Numbered from the stretch's first letter, positions 7,366 through 15,629 are shown. The stretch: 18,011 bases of DNA from an uncultured Odoribacter sp. (GCA_934725835.1 CAKVCR010000019.1:1-18011); one strand, 5' to 3'. Translations and numbers: made by a program. Notes: generated by a model not told the origin, from the letters alone.

Positions 7366-8067
7366 TTACAAACCAGCAATCATTTTCAATTTTTCTGTAT
7401 TTAATAATTTGATTTTTCTTCCCTTTGAATCAACAAGTCCTTCTGTTTTATAATCTGATAGCAAACGGATTACTGTCTCTGTTGCTGTGCCGACAAAATT
7501 ACTCAAATCTTCCCGAGTGATATTGAGTTTTAATGTTCCGTCCTCTTCCATACCAAAATCTCCGGCTAAAAGGAGCAGTATTTCAGCAAGCCGTTCTCTG
7601 ACGGATTTTTGAGCGATATCACGGATATATCTATTGGAGTCGCCTAATTCTTTGCAGGCGATTTGCACCATATCATATGCAAAACCAGGATTACTTTTTA
7701 TCAAATGATGTAGTACCGTGTCAGGAATATAACATAGCACGGTGTCTGCCATGGCTTCAATGGAACTGCAGGCCGGTTCATGACGAATAACAGAGCGAAA
7801 ACCGAAAATATCTCCTTCTTGGTCGAATTTGATTATTTGTTCCTTCCCTTCATGTCCGGTCTGGTAGATTTTAACAATACCGCAATATACAAAATAACAC
7901 CCTTTAATGCGGTTGCCTTCCTCATAAATATGCTCTCCTTTCTTGTGAAACCGAATAGAATCGGGTGTCACAAGACTTTGGATTTCTGTATCAGTCAGAG
8001 TGGCAAATGCCTGCTTTAATTTTTTGCAGCAGGCTTCGGTTGTGGGTAATATTAAGTTGATATTCAT
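7366..8067 (-). CDS. Crp/Fnr-family transcriptional regulator
   Basis: The 233-aa protein has an N-terminal cyclic-nucleotide-binding-type beta barrel (about residues 25-140: KKGEHIYEEGNRIKGCYFVYCG, then FDQEGDIFGF), a long dimerisation helix (SVRERLAEILLLLAGDFG near 155-172) and a winged helix (about 182-222) with the recognition segment GTATETVIRLLSDYK. The N-terminal cysteines are only a CC pair at 13-14, so an Fnr-type four-cysteine iron-sulfur site is not evident. The barrel also lacks an obvious cAMP phosphate-binding signature, so the signal is unknown. Its ATG overlaps the dxs TGA (ATGA, 8064-8067), so it is almost certainly translated from the dxs transcript. Confidence 0.92.
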   Translation of the reverse strand: MNINLILPTTEACCKKLKQAFATLTDTEIQSLVTPDSIRFHKKGEHIYEEGNRIKGCYFVYCGIVKIYQTGHEGKEQIIKFDQEGDIFGFRSVIRHEPACSSIEAMADTVLCYIPDTVLHHLIKSNPGFAYDMVQIACKELGDSNRYIRDIAQKSVRERLAEILLLLAGDFGMEEDGTLKLNITREDLSNFVGTATETVIRLLSDYKTEGLVDSKGRKIKLLNTEKLKMIAGL

Positions 8068-9965
8068 AAGGATGTTTCTGTTTTAATTTCCTCTTTCAAG
8101 AGGTTTATTTGTTTGGCAATACTTGCCGCATCGAAGCCACATTCAGCATACAACTGCTGTTGTGTGCCATGCTCGATAAATTTATCGGGTATTCCCAATG
8201 TGACTAAATGGGCATTGTAGTGGTGTGCTACAATAAATTCAGAAACAGCACTTCCTAAACCTCCATTCAGTGTACAATCTTCCAAGGTAATGATTTTTGA
8301 AAAATGAGAGCATACTTCATGCAACAAATCCTCGTCAATGGGTTTTAAGAATCTTATATCATATTGAGCAACAGAAACTTCAGGTGTCATTTTGATGGCT
8401 TTTTGAGCTTCCATGCCAATGGCACCGATTGAAATGATGGCAACATCTTTTCCATCAGTCAGGCGATATCCTTTACCAATCTCCAACTGCTTGAAAGGTG
8501 TGTGCCAATTAAGCATAGAGCCGCGTCCACGTGGGTAGCGGATTGAAAACGGCCCCTGGTCAGACAGCTGGGCTGTGTACATCATATTGCGTAATTCCTC
8601 TTCATTCAGTGGCGCTGCAATAATCATATTCGGTATACATCTGAAATATGCCAAGTCGTATGCTCCGTGATGAGTAGCTCCATCTGAACCAACCAATCCT
8701 CCTCTGTCCAAACAGAATACCACGTTTAATTTTTGTAAGGCTACGTCATGAATGACCTGATCGTATGCCCGTTGCATAAAAGACGAATAGATATTGCAGA
8801 ATGGTATAAATCCTTGTGTTGCTAATCCGGCGGAAAAAGTCACAGCATGTTGCTCAGCAATACCAACATCAAAACATCTGTCGGGCATCTCGTGCATCAT
8901 GATATTTAATGAACAGCCGGTTGGCATCGCCGGAGTAATGCCAATAATTTTGGGATTGTTTTTAGCAAGTTCCAATATTGTATGTCCAAATACATCTTGA
9001 AATTTGATGGGGACATTGGTCGTTGATTCTTTGATGCGCTCTCCGGTTTCTTTGTTGAATTTTCCGGGAGCATGCCAAATTGTCTGGTGGGTTTCTGCCT
9101 CTTTGAATCCTTTTCCCTTGACTGTAATACAATGTAGAACCTTAGGACCTTTGATGTGCTTTAAGTCGTCCAACACTTTAACCAAGTGTTCAACGTCATG
9201 CCCATCAACGGGACCAAAATAACGCAACCCCATAGCTTCAAACAGATTGCTTCGTTTGAGAAGCATGGATTTGATACTATTGTCAATGTTTTGGATAAAA
9301 CTACGCATGCCAGGGCTGATGCGGTTGAGCTTGCCCAATACATTCCATACATCTTTCTTTACTTTATTATAGGTCTTAGAGGTTGTAATATCAAGCAGGT
9401 ATTCATTTAGACCTCCAACATTGGGATCTATGGCCATGTTGTTATCGTTTAGGATAACCAAAAGATTGGAATTGTATACACCGGCATTATTCAATGCCTC
9501 AAAGGCCATGCCTCCGGTCATTGAACCATCTCCAATTACAGCAATGTTCTGGCGATCTTCTTCTCCCTTTATCTTCGATGCAATGGCCATTCCTAACGCA
9601 GCAGAAATGGAGGTGGAGGAATGACCTGTGCCAAATGAATCGTATTCGCTTTCTTCACGGCGTGGGAAGCCACTAATACCTCCATAAAGTCGCTTGTTTT
9701 TGAATGCCTCTTTTCGTCCGGTCAGTATTTTGTGGGCATATGCCTGATGTCCTACATCCCAAACCAAGTTGTCATAGGGTGTATTAAAGACATAATGAAG
9801 TGCAACGGTTAATTCAACCGTTCCTAAACTAGAGCCAAGATGTCCGGGATTTTCTGCACAGTCATTAATAATTTTTTGGCGAACTTCTCCACACAACTGT
9901 TCCAGAGATTCTTCGGGCACTTTCTTTAAATCTTCAGGTGTATTTATGGTATCGAGGATACTCAT
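8064..9965 (-). CDS. dxs: 1-deoxy-D-xylulose-5-phosphate synthase
   Basis: DXS condenses pyruvate and glyceraldehyde 3-phosphate, using thiamine diphosphate, in the first step of the MEP isoprenoid pathway. The 633-aa length is typical. Signatures include HLGSSLG near 42-48, DVGHQAYAHKILTGR near 70-84, the TPP/Mg motif GDGSMTGGMAFEALNNAG...NDNNMAI (145-178), DVGIAEQHAVTF with the catalytic glutamate at about 371, and the RGGLVGSDGATHHG segment. It follows pyrH after 27 bp and overlaps the Crp/Fnr gene by 4 bp. The product pathway feeds quinones and undecaprenyl phosphate, the carrier for the envelope glycosyltransferases further along the window. Confidence 0.98.
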   Translation of the reverse strand: MSILDTINTPEDLKKVPEESLEQLCGEVRQKIINDCAENPGHLGSSLGTVELTVALHYVFNTPYDNLVWDVGHQAYAHKILTGRKEAFKNKRLYGGISGFPRREESEYDSFGTGHSSTSISAALGMAIASKIKGEEDRQNIAVIGDGSMTGGMAFEALNNAGVYNSNLLVILNDNNMAIDPNVGGLNEYLLDITTSKTYNKVKKDVWNVLGKLNRISPGMRSFIQNIDNSIKSMLLKRSNLFEAMGLRYFGPVDGHDVEHLVKVLDDLKHIKGPKVLHCITVKGKGFKEAETHQTIWHAPGKFNKETGERIKESTTNVPIKFQDVFGHTILELAKNNPKIIGITPAMPTGCSLNIMMHEMPDRCFDVGIAEQHAVTFSAGLATQGFIPFCNIYSSFMQRAYDQVIHDVALQKLNVVFCLDRGGLVGSDGATHHGAYDLAYFRCIPNMIIAAPLNEEELRNMMYTAQLSDQGPFSIRYPRGRGSMLNWHTPFKQLEIGKGYRLTDGKDVAIISIGAIGMEAQKAIKMTPEVSVAQYDIRFLKPIDEDLLHEVCSHFSKIITLEDCTLNGGLGSAVSEFIVAHHYNAHLVTLGIPDKFIEHGTQQQLYAECGFDAASIAKQINLLKEEIKTETSL

Positions 9966-9992
9966 AGTTGCGATAGACCTCTCTTCCTAATT

Positions 9993-10697
9993 TTAATAAA
10001 CGACTGTACCTATTTTTTCTCCACTCATCACCTTTTTGAGGTTGCCTTCTACGTCCATGTTGAATACAACAATGGGAAGATGATTCTCTTTGCACATGGT
10101 TGTGGCTGTGAGATCCATGACCTTCAGTCCCTTGTTGTAAATTTCATCGTATGTGATTTCGTCAAATTTGATGGCTTGAGGATCTTTCTCCGGGTCTGCT
10201 GTGTAAATGCCGTCAACACGTGTTCCTTTCAACATAGCATCGGCTTCGATTTCAATGGCTCGTAGACTGCTGCCTGTATCTGTTGTAAAGTACGGATTTC
10301 CAGTACCTGCACTGAAGATTGTAACATACCCATTCTCCAGGTATTCAACAGCTTTAGCTTTTGAGTAAAATTCACCAATAGGTTCCATGCGGATAGCTGT
10401 TAAAACTCTATTTTTACAATTTTCATTGTCTAAAGCAGAACTTAGAGCTAAACTATTGATGACTGTTGCTAACATTCCCATGCTATCTCCTTTAACGCGG
10501 TCAAAACCTTTGTTAGTTCCACTTAATCCGCGAAATATGTTACCTCCTCCGATAACAATACCAACTTGCACGCCCATGTCTACAATTTCTTTTATTTGAC
10601 GTGCATAGCTTTCAACTCGTTTAACATCAATGCCATATCTCTGTTCGCCCATTAGCGATTCGCCACTTAGCTTTAGCAGTACTCTTTTGTATTTCAT
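9993..10697 (-). CDS. pyrH: Uridylate (UMP) kinase
   Basis: UMP kinase phosphorylates UMP to UDP in pyrimidine nucleotide synthesis; bacterial PyrH is hexameric and belongs to the amino-acid kinase fold. The 234-aa product shows KLSGESLMG near 8-16, GGGNIFRG near 51-58, FSAGTGNPYFTTDTGSSLRAIE-type substrate loop residues in the middle, and the ATP-site segment ADAMLKGTRVDGIYTADP near 150-170. Length matches the family. It is the first gene of a minus-strand unit and has a consensus -7 box upstream. In many bacteria pyrH neighbours frr or tsf; here it precedes dxs. Confidence 0.97.
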   Translation of the reverse strand: MKYKRVLLKLSGESLMGEQRYGIDVKRVESYARQIKEIVDMGVQVGIVIGGGNIFRGLSGTNKGFDRVKGDSMGMLATVINSLALSSALDNENCKNRVLTAIRMEPIGEFYSKAKAVEYLENGYVTIFSAGTGNPYFTTDTGSSLRAIEIEADAMLKGTRVDGIYTADPEKDPQAIKFDEITYDEIYNKGLKVMDLTATTMCKENHLPIVVFNMDVEGNLKKVMSGEKIGTVVY

Positions 10698-10755
10698 TGT
10701 TTTGTTGACTTTTAATAGTATAAATATGAATAGCTATGGTGCTATAAATGTAGAA

Positions 10756-10763
10756 CAAAGCTA
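10756..10763 (-). promoter_or_regulatory. -7 box upstream of pyrH
   Basis: On the minus strand this reads TAGCTTTG, matching TAnnTTTG, about 60 bases before the pyrH ATG. No clean TTTG is found at the normal -33 distance. The 220-bp divergent spacer (10698-10917) between pyrH and the GT2 gene holds this box and otherwise nothing I can name. Confidence 0.45.
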
Positions 10764-10917
10764 ACTAATTTTGTCCGATATTTAAGAACAAAGCTCTAAA
10801 AAATAGCGTATATATTTTTTTGTAAGGGAGGATAAGTCTGTATTTGCATAATTCTTTGTAACTTGCGCCCTAATTCATGAAGTCGTATCTTGACGGAAAA
10901 CCAAATTTGATAGTGGA

Positions 10918-11649
10918 ATGGAAAATAAGACTGCAACTTACAAATTTACCATTGTTGTTCCCGTGTTTAATGAGGAGGGAAATATGTCTCGGTTGGAGAC
11001 CGTATTGAAAGAATTTAAAGAACAGTCTCAAGTGAAAACTTGTGTACTTTTTGTGAATGATGGTTCTACAGATGCCAGTGGAAATATGATGAAGGAAATA
11101 TGCAGCAGACAGTCGGACTTCTTTTTTATTGAATGTGTACAAAATGGAGGATTAAGTGCAGCGATGAAGGCGGGGATTGATTATTGCTATTCGGATTTGG
11201 TAGGTTACATTGACGCAGATTTGCAGACAACTCCTGAAGATTTTAATTTATTATTGCAACATACGGATGATTATGAGTTGGTGATGGGTATAAGGACAGG
11301 ACGAAAGGATAGTTTTGTCAAGAATTTGTCTTCAAGGATAGCTAATGGTTTCCGGCGTATGATGACTCATGATGGAGTAGAGGATACCGGATGTCCTTTG
11401 AAAATTCTTCATACTGATTATGCAAAACGTATCCCGTTTTTTACCGGTATGCACCGTTTTTTACCAGCTTTAATTCAATTGCAGAATGGGCGAGTATTTC
11501 AAGTGCCAGTCCGTCATTTCCCGCGTATGGCTGGAAAATCAAAATACCACTTGTTTAATAGGTTGGTTGGGCCATTCAAGGATTGTTTTGCTTATCGCTG
11601 GATGAAGAAACGCTACATCAACTATGAAGTAGGTGATAACAATTTATAG
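10918..11649 (+). CDS. Family 2 glycosyltransferase (DPM1/ArnC-like, soluble)
   Basis: The 243-aa GT-A fold protein has VVPVFNEEGN near 13-22, the nucleotide-binding NDGSTD at 47-52, GGLSAAMKAGIDY near 77-89, and the metal/acceptor motif DADLQTTPEDF starting at 99. These match the polyprenyl-phosphate glycosyltransferase group (dolichol-phosphate mannose synthase, ArnC, GtrB). Unlike ArnC or GtrB there are no C-terminal transmembrane helices: the sequence stops shortly after the catalytic domain. It probably makes a polyprenyl-phosphate sugar at the inner leaflet, but the sugar is unknown. The gene converges on the double-LAB_N gene with only 5 bp between stops, and the three genes here look functionally linked. 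Start chosen at the first ATG that precedes the conserved PVFNEE strand. Confidence 0.88.
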   Translation: MENKTATYKFTIVVPVFNEEGNMSRLETVLKEFKEQSQVKTCVLFVNDGSTDASGNMMKEICSRQSDFFFIECVQNGGLSAAMKAGIDYCYSDLVGYIDADLQTTPEDFNLLLQHTDDYELVMGIRTGRKDSFVKNLSSRIANGFRRMMTHDGVEDTGCPLKILHTDYAKRIPFFTGMHRFLPALIQLQNGRVFQVPVRHFPRMAGKSKYHLFNRLVGPFKDCFAYRWMKKRYINYEVGDNNL

Positions 11650-11654
11650 CAGAT

Positions 11655-12275
11655 TCAAATACATCCTTTCTTGGAGTGTTTCATAATCCAGATATTGCGA
11701 ATATATACTATCAGACCTGTTGATTGTCCCAATATGAGGACGGGATCGTGTCTAACCAGTGCATAGCTGACAATGATACATGAACCGGTGAGACTAATGA
11801 GCCAAAAACCCAGAGGTAGTAGAGATTCCTGTCTCTTTCGAGAGTATATCCATTGGTAGATGAAACGTAGAGTAAATATGATTTGTCCTAAAGATCCCCA
11901 AATTAACAGCCAAAGCGGTATGTCTTCATTATGGAAGAATTCGCCGACGAAAGTTTGAAGTTCATTAAGCATATATCCTATTGCCATAAAAGGAGTTGCA
12001 ATTATTATATAACGTATAGGGCGAGGGATTTTCTTCCACTCATTTTTTATATCCAGATTCCAAATATAGATATAATATGAGATTAATTGTCCAAGTATAA
12101 TGGCAAAGTCACTGCGTAGCCAGCCATAGAAAAACAATAGATAAGAACCGAGTAGACTTAGTAGCCAAAAAATGGATGGGGAAACTACTTGTTTGGCTTT
12201 TTCTGACATAATCCACTGAAAAAGCAAACGTCCGGAAAAGCAGATTTGAGCTAGAAAACCAATAACGTATATCAT
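11655..12275 (-). CDS. Membrane protein made of two tandem LAB_N (lipid-A-disaccharide synthase N-terminal-like) domains
   Basis: The 206-aa protein is almost entirely membrane embedded. It consists of two copies of one unit, residues 6-73 and 127-195, which align without gaps at an offset of 121: GFLAQ/GSLGQ, R16/R137, FQW/YQW, FWLLSLLGS (36-44)/FWLISLTGS (157-165) and ILGQ (60-63)/ILGQ (181-184). This unit is the LAB_N domain, named after the N-terminus of some LpxB proteins but here without any catalytic LpxB part. Each unit has about three hydrophobic helices, joined by a further helix near 87-103. Its ATG follows the GT39 TAA with no gap (12273-12278), so the two are translationally linked. 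A role in moving or presenting a lipid-linked sugar is an inference from neighbours. Confidence 0.85.
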   Translation of the reverse strand: MIYVIGFLAQICFSGRLLFQWIMSEKAKQVVSPSIFWLLSLLGSYLLFFYGWLRSDFAIILGQLISYYIYIWNLDIKNEWKKIPRPIRYIIIATPFMAIGYMLNELQTFVGEFFHNEDIPLWLLIWGSLGQIIFTLRFIYQWIYSRKRQESLLPLGFWLISLTGSCIIVSYALVRHDPVLILGQSTGLIVYIRNIWIMKHSKKGCI

Positions 12276-13832
12276 TTATTTGCTGTTTGATGAAAATACA
12301 AATACCCAATAGTTACCACAATGGTAGGACTCTGTATTTTCTGTGAGAGTATAGAGTTCAGGATTTCTTTTTCTTTCCTTGTCTCGGATAAAAAGGATAA
12401 AGTTTTCTTTTCCGATGCGATTTTTTATTTCGTCAATATTGATAGGATAAACTTTTTGTCCCAGATAGGCATCCATGTTTTCTGCACTTCTAAAGGGATA
12501 ATAGTGATAGTCTTCTATTCCTCTTTCATGTGCAATGGCTTCAGCTTTTGTGGTGATAGCTTTGAAACCAATCATTGGGTTCAATGCGGGCACTGCAAAA
12601 GAACCGGCAAAAACAGTGACAAGAAGACCAATTGCCATGCAGTTGATTGCTGTTAGCAATTGTTTGTGGTATAAAAAGTATAGAGCACCTATAGCACCGA
12701 TTGTCAGTATAAAAGTCGATAGTGGGTAGATGATTGTCGGAGTAAAGGGGAATTTGATAGTGTGAAGTGCTATAAAATAACCAGGAAAAGCCAGCATTAA
12801 AATAGATGCGGGTATGGCAATCATGATTCGTAACCATCGCTCTGGTAGCGACGGTAACATTAAACCGGCAAGATATCCGATAAATGGAAAAATCGGCAAC
12901 ATATAAATATCCAGTTTACCGCTGAATATAGATAATGCTATAAAAGTTGTTGTAATAATTACCAGAAAAAACCTTTTTATGTCACTATTCAGTAGTTTTT
13001 TACGCAACCCTAGGATAATGGCGGTAATATATAGTAAAATCCAAGGAGCGAGAGAATACCATATAGTTTTCAGGTAATACCATAAGGGGGCTTTGTGGTG
13101 GAATGCATCAACAGCTCGGTTAACTGTTTGATTAAACAATAGGTTGTTTAGATATGATTTTCCTCCTTCAAGATATACACAACCAAACCATATGATACAT
13201 AATCCCAGCAGTATGCTCCATTGTTTCCATCCTAAATATTGCCCAAACGTACGAATTTTACCTTGCCACCATAGAAATACCGGGATACTAATAATTGGGA
13301 CCAAAATACCAACGGGTCCTTTGGTAAAAATAGCGAGAAAAATATAGATAGGTAATAGTATTGAATCGTATCTGTTTCCTTTTCTTGTATATAGTTTATA
13401 AAATGCATAAAGAGCAAGTACAATAAACATACACATAAGCATATCCATACGCAACACAATTGCCGAACCTACAAAAAGTCCAGAAGTCATCATCATCAAT
13501 GACACACTATTACGGTAGCGTTCGTTGAGAAATGGTGTCACCCATTTATTCATAATATGTAGTGTGATGATTGCCGGTACCAATGAAAAAAGACCTAAAA
13601 AGAACATGTTATGTGTACCGAATAACCATTTCCCTAGCATTGTAATCCATAGATACAAAGGCGGTTTATCTGCATAAGGAGCACCATGATTCCAAAAAGC
13701 AAAGAAATGACCGTCACGTAGTGCTTCGTCGGCTATACTTAAATATTTCAACTCATTGTTTGGAGTGAAGTCCCTAAAAAGTAGCAATGGAACAAAACAG
13801 AGGAAAAGTAACAGATACTTAGCGAATTTCAT
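12276..13832 (-). CDS. GT39/ArnT-like integral-membrane glycosyltransferase
   Basis: The 518-aa protein is polytopic, with roughly ten or more hydrophobic segments over residues 1-410, and a hydrophilic C-terminal domain of about 100 residues that ends in YWVFVFSS. The first extracytoplasmic loop carries the family hallmarks: an acidic pair in RDFTPNNELKY (D21, E27) and YADKPPLYLW at 53-62, as in ArnT and protein O-mannosyltransferases. Members use polyprenyl-phosphate sugars as donors and modify lipid A, proteins or glycans on the periplasmic side. The gene lies after the tsf terminator and directly abuts the double-LAB_N gene. The acceptor and the sugar are unknown; calling it ArnT itself would go too far. 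Confidence 0.88.
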   Translation of the reverse strand: MKFAKYLLLFLCFVPLLLFRDFTPNNELKYLSIADEALRDGHFFAFWNHGAPYADKPPLYLWITMLGKWLFGTHNMFFLGLFSLVPAIITLHIMNKWVTPFLNERYRNSVSLMMMTSGLFVGSAIVLRMDMLMCMFIVLALYAFYKLYTRKGNRYDSILLPIYIFLAIFTKGPVGILVPIISIPVFLWWQGKIRTFGQYLGWKQWSILLGLCIIWFGCVYLEGGKSYLNNLLFNQTVNRAVDAFHHKAPLWYYLKTIWYSLAPWILLYITAIILGLRKKLLNSDIKRFFLVIITTTFIALSIFSGKLDIYMLPIFPFIGYLAGLMLPSLPERWLRIMIAIPASILMLAFPGYFIALHTIKFPFTPTIIYPLSTFILTIGAIGALYFLYHKQLLTAINCMAIGLLVTVFAGSFAVPALNPMIGFKAITTKAEAIAHERGIEDYHYYPFRSAENMDAYLGQKVYPINIDEIKNRIGKENFILFIRDKERKRNPELYTLTENTESYHCGNYWVFVFSSNSK

Positions 13833-13840
13833 TTGTTCTT

Positions 13841-13877
13841 TTTTTATAAAATAAGCGCTTCCTAAATGAAAGCGCTT
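13841..13877 (-). terminator. Terminator of the rplM-rpsI-rpsB-tsf operon
   Basis: On the minus strand, 13877-13868 pairs with 13862-13853 to form a 10-bp stem (core AAGCGCTT, one G-T wobble) with a 5-base loop, followed by a T-rich run down to about 13845. It sits about 20 bases after the tsf stop. It also separates tsf from the GT39 gene, whose own promoter I could not find in the short space left. Confidence 0.82.
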
Positions 13878-13898
13878 TATGATAAACAGACCTTTGAA

Positions 13899-14717
13899 TT
13901 AGTCGTTCAAAGTAAAGCGGATGAAACTTGTTACTGTTAAATCCTTGTCTACTGAAGTCAGATAAGCTTTAACGCTCTGTTTAGCATCTTTTACAAATGC
14001 TTGATTTAACAGAGTAGCTTCCTGATAGAACTTGTTCAGACGACCTTCTGCGATTTTATCCAACATGTTTTCCGGTTTACCCTCTTCACGTGCTTTGTCT
14101 CGTCCAATCTGCAATTCGTGCTCAATAACGTTCTGTGGAACATCAGTTTTATCAACTGCAATAGGAGCCATAGCTGCAGCTTGCATAGCAACGTCTTTCT
14201 TCACCTGTGTTTCAGCTTCTTTGTTGAAACCAACAACAGTTGCTAATTTGTTTCCCGGGTGAATGTAAGCGATAGTTGCTTCTGCTTCGATTTTGCCATA
14301 ATAAGCCAATTCCAGTTTTTCACCGATAACACCGGTTTGTTCTGAAATATGGTCTGCTATAGAACGTCCGTCAATAGTCAAAGCCAATAATGCTTCTTTG
14401 TCTGCAGGCATATTTTCGAATGCGCAGTCAAGAATCCGGTGTGTAAAATTAACGAAATTCTCGTTTTTAGCAACGAAGTCTGTTTCGCAGTTTAAGCTAA
14501 CCATAACTCCTTTTTTGCCTTCTGCACGAGCCAGAACACAGCCTTCTTTAGCTTCGCGGTCTGCACGTTTGCTAGCAACAATCAAACCTCTTTTGCGGAT
14601 GATGTCAACTGCTTTGTCGAAATCTCCTTCAGCTTCCTGAAGAGCTTTTTTACAGTCCATCATACCTGCGTTAGTTGCATGGCGCAACTTCATTACGTCA
14701 GCTGCTTTTATTTCCAT
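13899..14717 (-). CDS. tsf: Translation elongation factor Ts
   Basis: EF-Ts exchanges GDP for GTP on EF-Tu. The 272-aa product has the N-terminal UBA-like domain (VMKLRHATNAGMMDCKKALQEAEGDFDKAVDIIRKRG, in part residues 8-44) and the TDFVAKN motif at 79-85, whose Asp and Phe contact EF-Tu. It continues with GNKLATVVGF and a core domain containing ELQIGRDKAREEGKPE, and ends in LTVTSFIRFTLND. It lies 28 bp after rpsB on the same strand and closes the operon, followed by a hairpin terminator. The length is near that of E. coli EF-Ts. Confidence 0.97.
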   Translation of the reverse strand: MEIKAADVMKLRHATNAGMMDCKKALQEAEGDFDKAVDIIRKRGLIVASKRADREAKEGCVLARAEGKKGVMVSLNCETDFVAKNENFVNFTHRILDCAFENMPADKEALLALTIDGRSIADHISEQTGVIGEKLELAYYGKIEAEATIAYIHPGNKLATVVGFNKEAETQVKKDVAMQAAAMAPIAVDKTDVPQNVIEHELQIGRDKAREEGKPENMLDKIAEGRLNKFYQEATLLNQAFVKDAKQSVKAYLTSVDKDLTVTSFIRFTLND

Positions 14718-14745
14718 AATTGATAGAGCATTAAAAGTTCAAAAA

Positions 14746-15537
14746 TTATTCTTCTGTTGCAGTTTCTTCTGCAACTTCTTCTGCTTCAGCACCGGCTACT
14801 TTTTCGTTTTTCTTTGCTACCGGTTTTTTATCTGCGCCTTCTTTGTCTTTTTCTGCTTTACGTTCAGTCAGACCTTCTTTGATAGCATTTGCTACATTAT
14901 CAATGATAAGGCTAATTGAAGTAGAAGCATCGTCGTTACATGGAATTACAAAGTCAATACCGCTTGGGTCTGAGTTTGTGTCAACCATTGCAAATACTGG
15001 AATGCCCAAACTGCGAGCTTCCTTAACTGCAATGTTTTCTTTCATTACGTCAACAACGAAAAGAGCTGCCGGCAGACGAGTCAAGTCGGCTATACTACCC
15101 AGGTTCTTGTCCAATTTAGCGCGCTGGCGTGAAATCTGAAGTTTTTCACGTTTTGAAAGGTGGTCGAATGTACCATCTTTCTCCATCTTGTCGATGTTTG
15201 TCATCTTCTTCACTGCCTTACGGATAGTGGGGAAGTTTGTCAACATACCTCCCGGCCATCTTTCGGTTACGTAAGGCATATTAATATTAGCGATTTTTTC
15301 AGCAACAATGTCCTTAGCCTGTTTTTTTGTTGCAACAAACAGAATTTTGCGTCCTGATTTAGCAATTTGCTTCAGAGCCATAGAAGCTTTGTCAAGCATA
15401 ACTGCTGTCTTGTTCAGGTCAATGATGTGGATATCATTACGCTCCATAAAGATATACGGAGCCATTTTAGGATTCCATTTACGAGTAAGGTGTCCAAAGT
15501 GACAACCTGCATTCAATAATTCGTCGAAATTTGACAT
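14746..15537 (-). CDS. rpsB: 30S ribosomal protein S2
   Basis: S2 (uS2) binds the 30S head-body junction. The 263-aa product has the conserved opening LLNAGCHFGHLTRKWNPKM near 7-25, IIDLNKT near 38-44, FVATKKQAKD near 67-76, ERWPGGMLTNF near 91-101, LPAALFVVD near 154-162 and NSDP near 188-191. The last 40 or so residues form a low-complexity Lys/Glu/Ala tail (for example EAEEVAEETATEE), a common extension that is not part of the fold. A 92-base spacer with hairpins separates it from rpsI, unlike the 6-base rplM-rpsI gap, which suggests separate control. Confidence 0.97.
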   Translation of the reverse strand: MSNFDELLNAGCHFGHLTRKWNPKMAPYIFMERNDIHIIDLNKTAVMLDKASMALKQIAKSGRKILFVATKKQAKDIVAEKIANINMPYVTERWPGGMLTNFPTIRKAVKKMTNIDKMEKDGTFDHLSKREKLQISRQRAKLDKNLGSIADLTRLPAALFVVDVMKENIAVKEARSLGIPVFAMVDTNSDPSGIDFVIPCNDDASTSISLIIDNVANAIKEGLTERKAEKDKEGADKKPVAKKNEKVAGAEAEEVAEETATEE

Positions 15538-15580
15538 TTGTCTTTTGTTTAAAGTTTACATTCTTAATTTTCGCAATTGC

Positions 15581-15626
15581 CAGGTAGCTCTCTTTGAGAA
15601 GTCCTGTCAATTTAGATACTAAACTG
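15581..15626 (-). promoter_or_regulatory. Two hairpins in the rpsI-rpsB spacer, candidate S2 leader
   Basis: Read on the minus strand, CAGTTTAG-tat-CTAAATTG (15626-15608) forms an 8-bp stem with one G-T pair. It is followed by CAGG...CCTG (15606-15603 / 15584-15581) enclosing a TTCTC/GAGAG stem with an AAA loop. No T run follows either hairpin, so simple termination is unlikely. Confidence 0.4.
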
Positions 15627-15629
15627 AGA

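Noticed and set aside
10830..10866. Promoter for the GT2 gene around TAACTTGC
   Set aside because: The -7 match is imperfect and no TTTG stands at the right distance; several T-rich words nearby fit equally badly.
12321..12729. Plus-strand frames of 64-111 codons inside the GT39 gene
   Set aside because: Antisense to an intact membrane glycosyltransferase; their composition follows from its codons.
14746..14870. Possible repeat array at the 3' end of rpsB
   Set aside because: The repeated ttcttctgc-like words encode the Glu/Ala/Lys-rich tail of S2; ordinary low-complexity coding sequence.
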